Source: Treponemataceae bacterium (GTDB lineage: Bacteria > Spirochaetota > Spirochaetia > Treponematales > Treponemataceae). From it: a stretch of 6,531 bases of DNA. Both the position numbers and the translations under genes were made by a program. The DNA is taken from contig JAILRX010000228.1 in NCBI GenBank assembly GCA_024697985.1, forward strand, positions 1 to 6,531. Direction: 5' to 3'. The notes below the pieces were generated by a model. It searched no databases. It was not told the origin of the DNA and saw only the letters and a program-made list of their open reading frames with translations. Each line of letters opens with the position of its first letter. Position 1 is the stretch's first letter. Positions 6,405 to 6,531 of this stretch are shown here, in pieces.

Positions 6405-6530
6405 TGACAAAGCTGGACACACGCCCCAATTACTATAATCTTTCGTGCCGCTCTCGCTGTCTGCCACCATCGTCGCCTGCAAAGGCTTGGGCTGTTTTCC
6501 TAAAATGATAACGCCGGCAACTGCTGCAAT
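6393..6530 (-). CDS. C-terminal end of an unidentified short protein (5' end outside window)
   Basis: A frame open from the right edge gives 45 residues before TAA. It begins with a hydrophobic stretch (IAAVAGVIILGK) that could be the end of a signal or membrane segment. A polar tail with QPKP, DSESGTKDYSNWG and one cysteine follows. Early codons are G-first and purine-rich, which suits coding, and a transcript on this strand is implied by the terminator at 6171-6221. I do not recognise the family. The tail uses more G/C-ending codons (GCG, ACG, GTG, GGC) than the genes to the left. It could be a small secreted or membrane peptide, the end of a larger protein, or a frame open by chance. Confidence 0.35.
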   Translation of the reverse strand: MAAVAGVIILGKQPKPLQATMVADSESGTKDYSNWGVCPALSISF

Positions 6531-6531
6531 G

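Noticed and set aside
6403..6438. Plus-strand promoter with perfect TTGACA and TATAAT
   Set aside because: The hexamers are 24 nt apart, too far for one sigma-70 promoter, and no convincing plus-strand gene follows.
6398..6508. 36-codon plus-strand reading frame
   Set aside because: It lies opposite the minus-strand partial frame, has no ribosome site and gives an Arg/Pro/Cys-rich product with no recognisable pattern.
6222..6525. Integron attC-like core pair (GGCGTTAT occurs twice on the minus strand)
   Set aside because: The needed inverse partner sequences are absent at attC spacing, the GTTRRRY consensus is not met and no integrase is seen.

Overview
The window looks like chromosomal DNA from a spirochaete, most likely a gut or rumen type Treponema. 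This is inferred from the style of the GatC and GatA proteins, moderate-to-low GC, frequent CGA arginine codons and strong AGGAGG-type ribosome binding sites. No rRNA or other definitive marker is present, so the genus is a moderate-confidence guess. All five well-supported genes are on the minus strand, so transcription runs from right to left.

Layout in transcription order. At the right edge (6393-6530) is the last part of a short, low-confidence reading frame. It is followed by about 170 nt of hairpin-rich non-coding DNA and a strong rho-independent terminator (6171-6221). Next comes a TetR-family repressor gene (5476-6093) with its own likely promoter. A 119-nt control region (5357-5475) follows; it holds a sigma-70 type promoter and three separate inverted repeats, one of them a 16-bp operator-like palindrome just downstream of the predicted transcription start. 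It feeds two adjacent half-size ABC transporter genes (3533-5356 and 1765-3522), each with six membrane segments and a C-terminal ATPase domain. They are 10 nt apart and should form a heterodimer. An 8-bp GNRA-capped hairpin (1729-1748) closes that operon. Finally gatC (1373-1684) and gatA (1-1371, cut by the left edge) encode two subunits of the tRNA-dependent amidotransferase; gatB is probably just outside the window.

The TetR protein most likely represses the ABC pair and releases it when it binds a ligand, as in many efflux cassettes. Substrate and direction of transport cannot be read from the sequence. Both ATPase domains have intact Walker A, Walker B with catalytic Glu, signature and H-loop motifs, so this is not a heterodimer with one degenerate site. 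The gat genes are housekeeping: they convert misacylated Glu-tRNA(Gln) (and/or Asp-tRNA(Asn)) to the correct form.

I see no convincing new system here. The points that most merit a second look are the triple-palindrome control region, the apparently leaderless gatC, an insertion in the nucleotide-binding domain of the first ABC protein, and the structured region at the right end with mutually exclusive hairpins.
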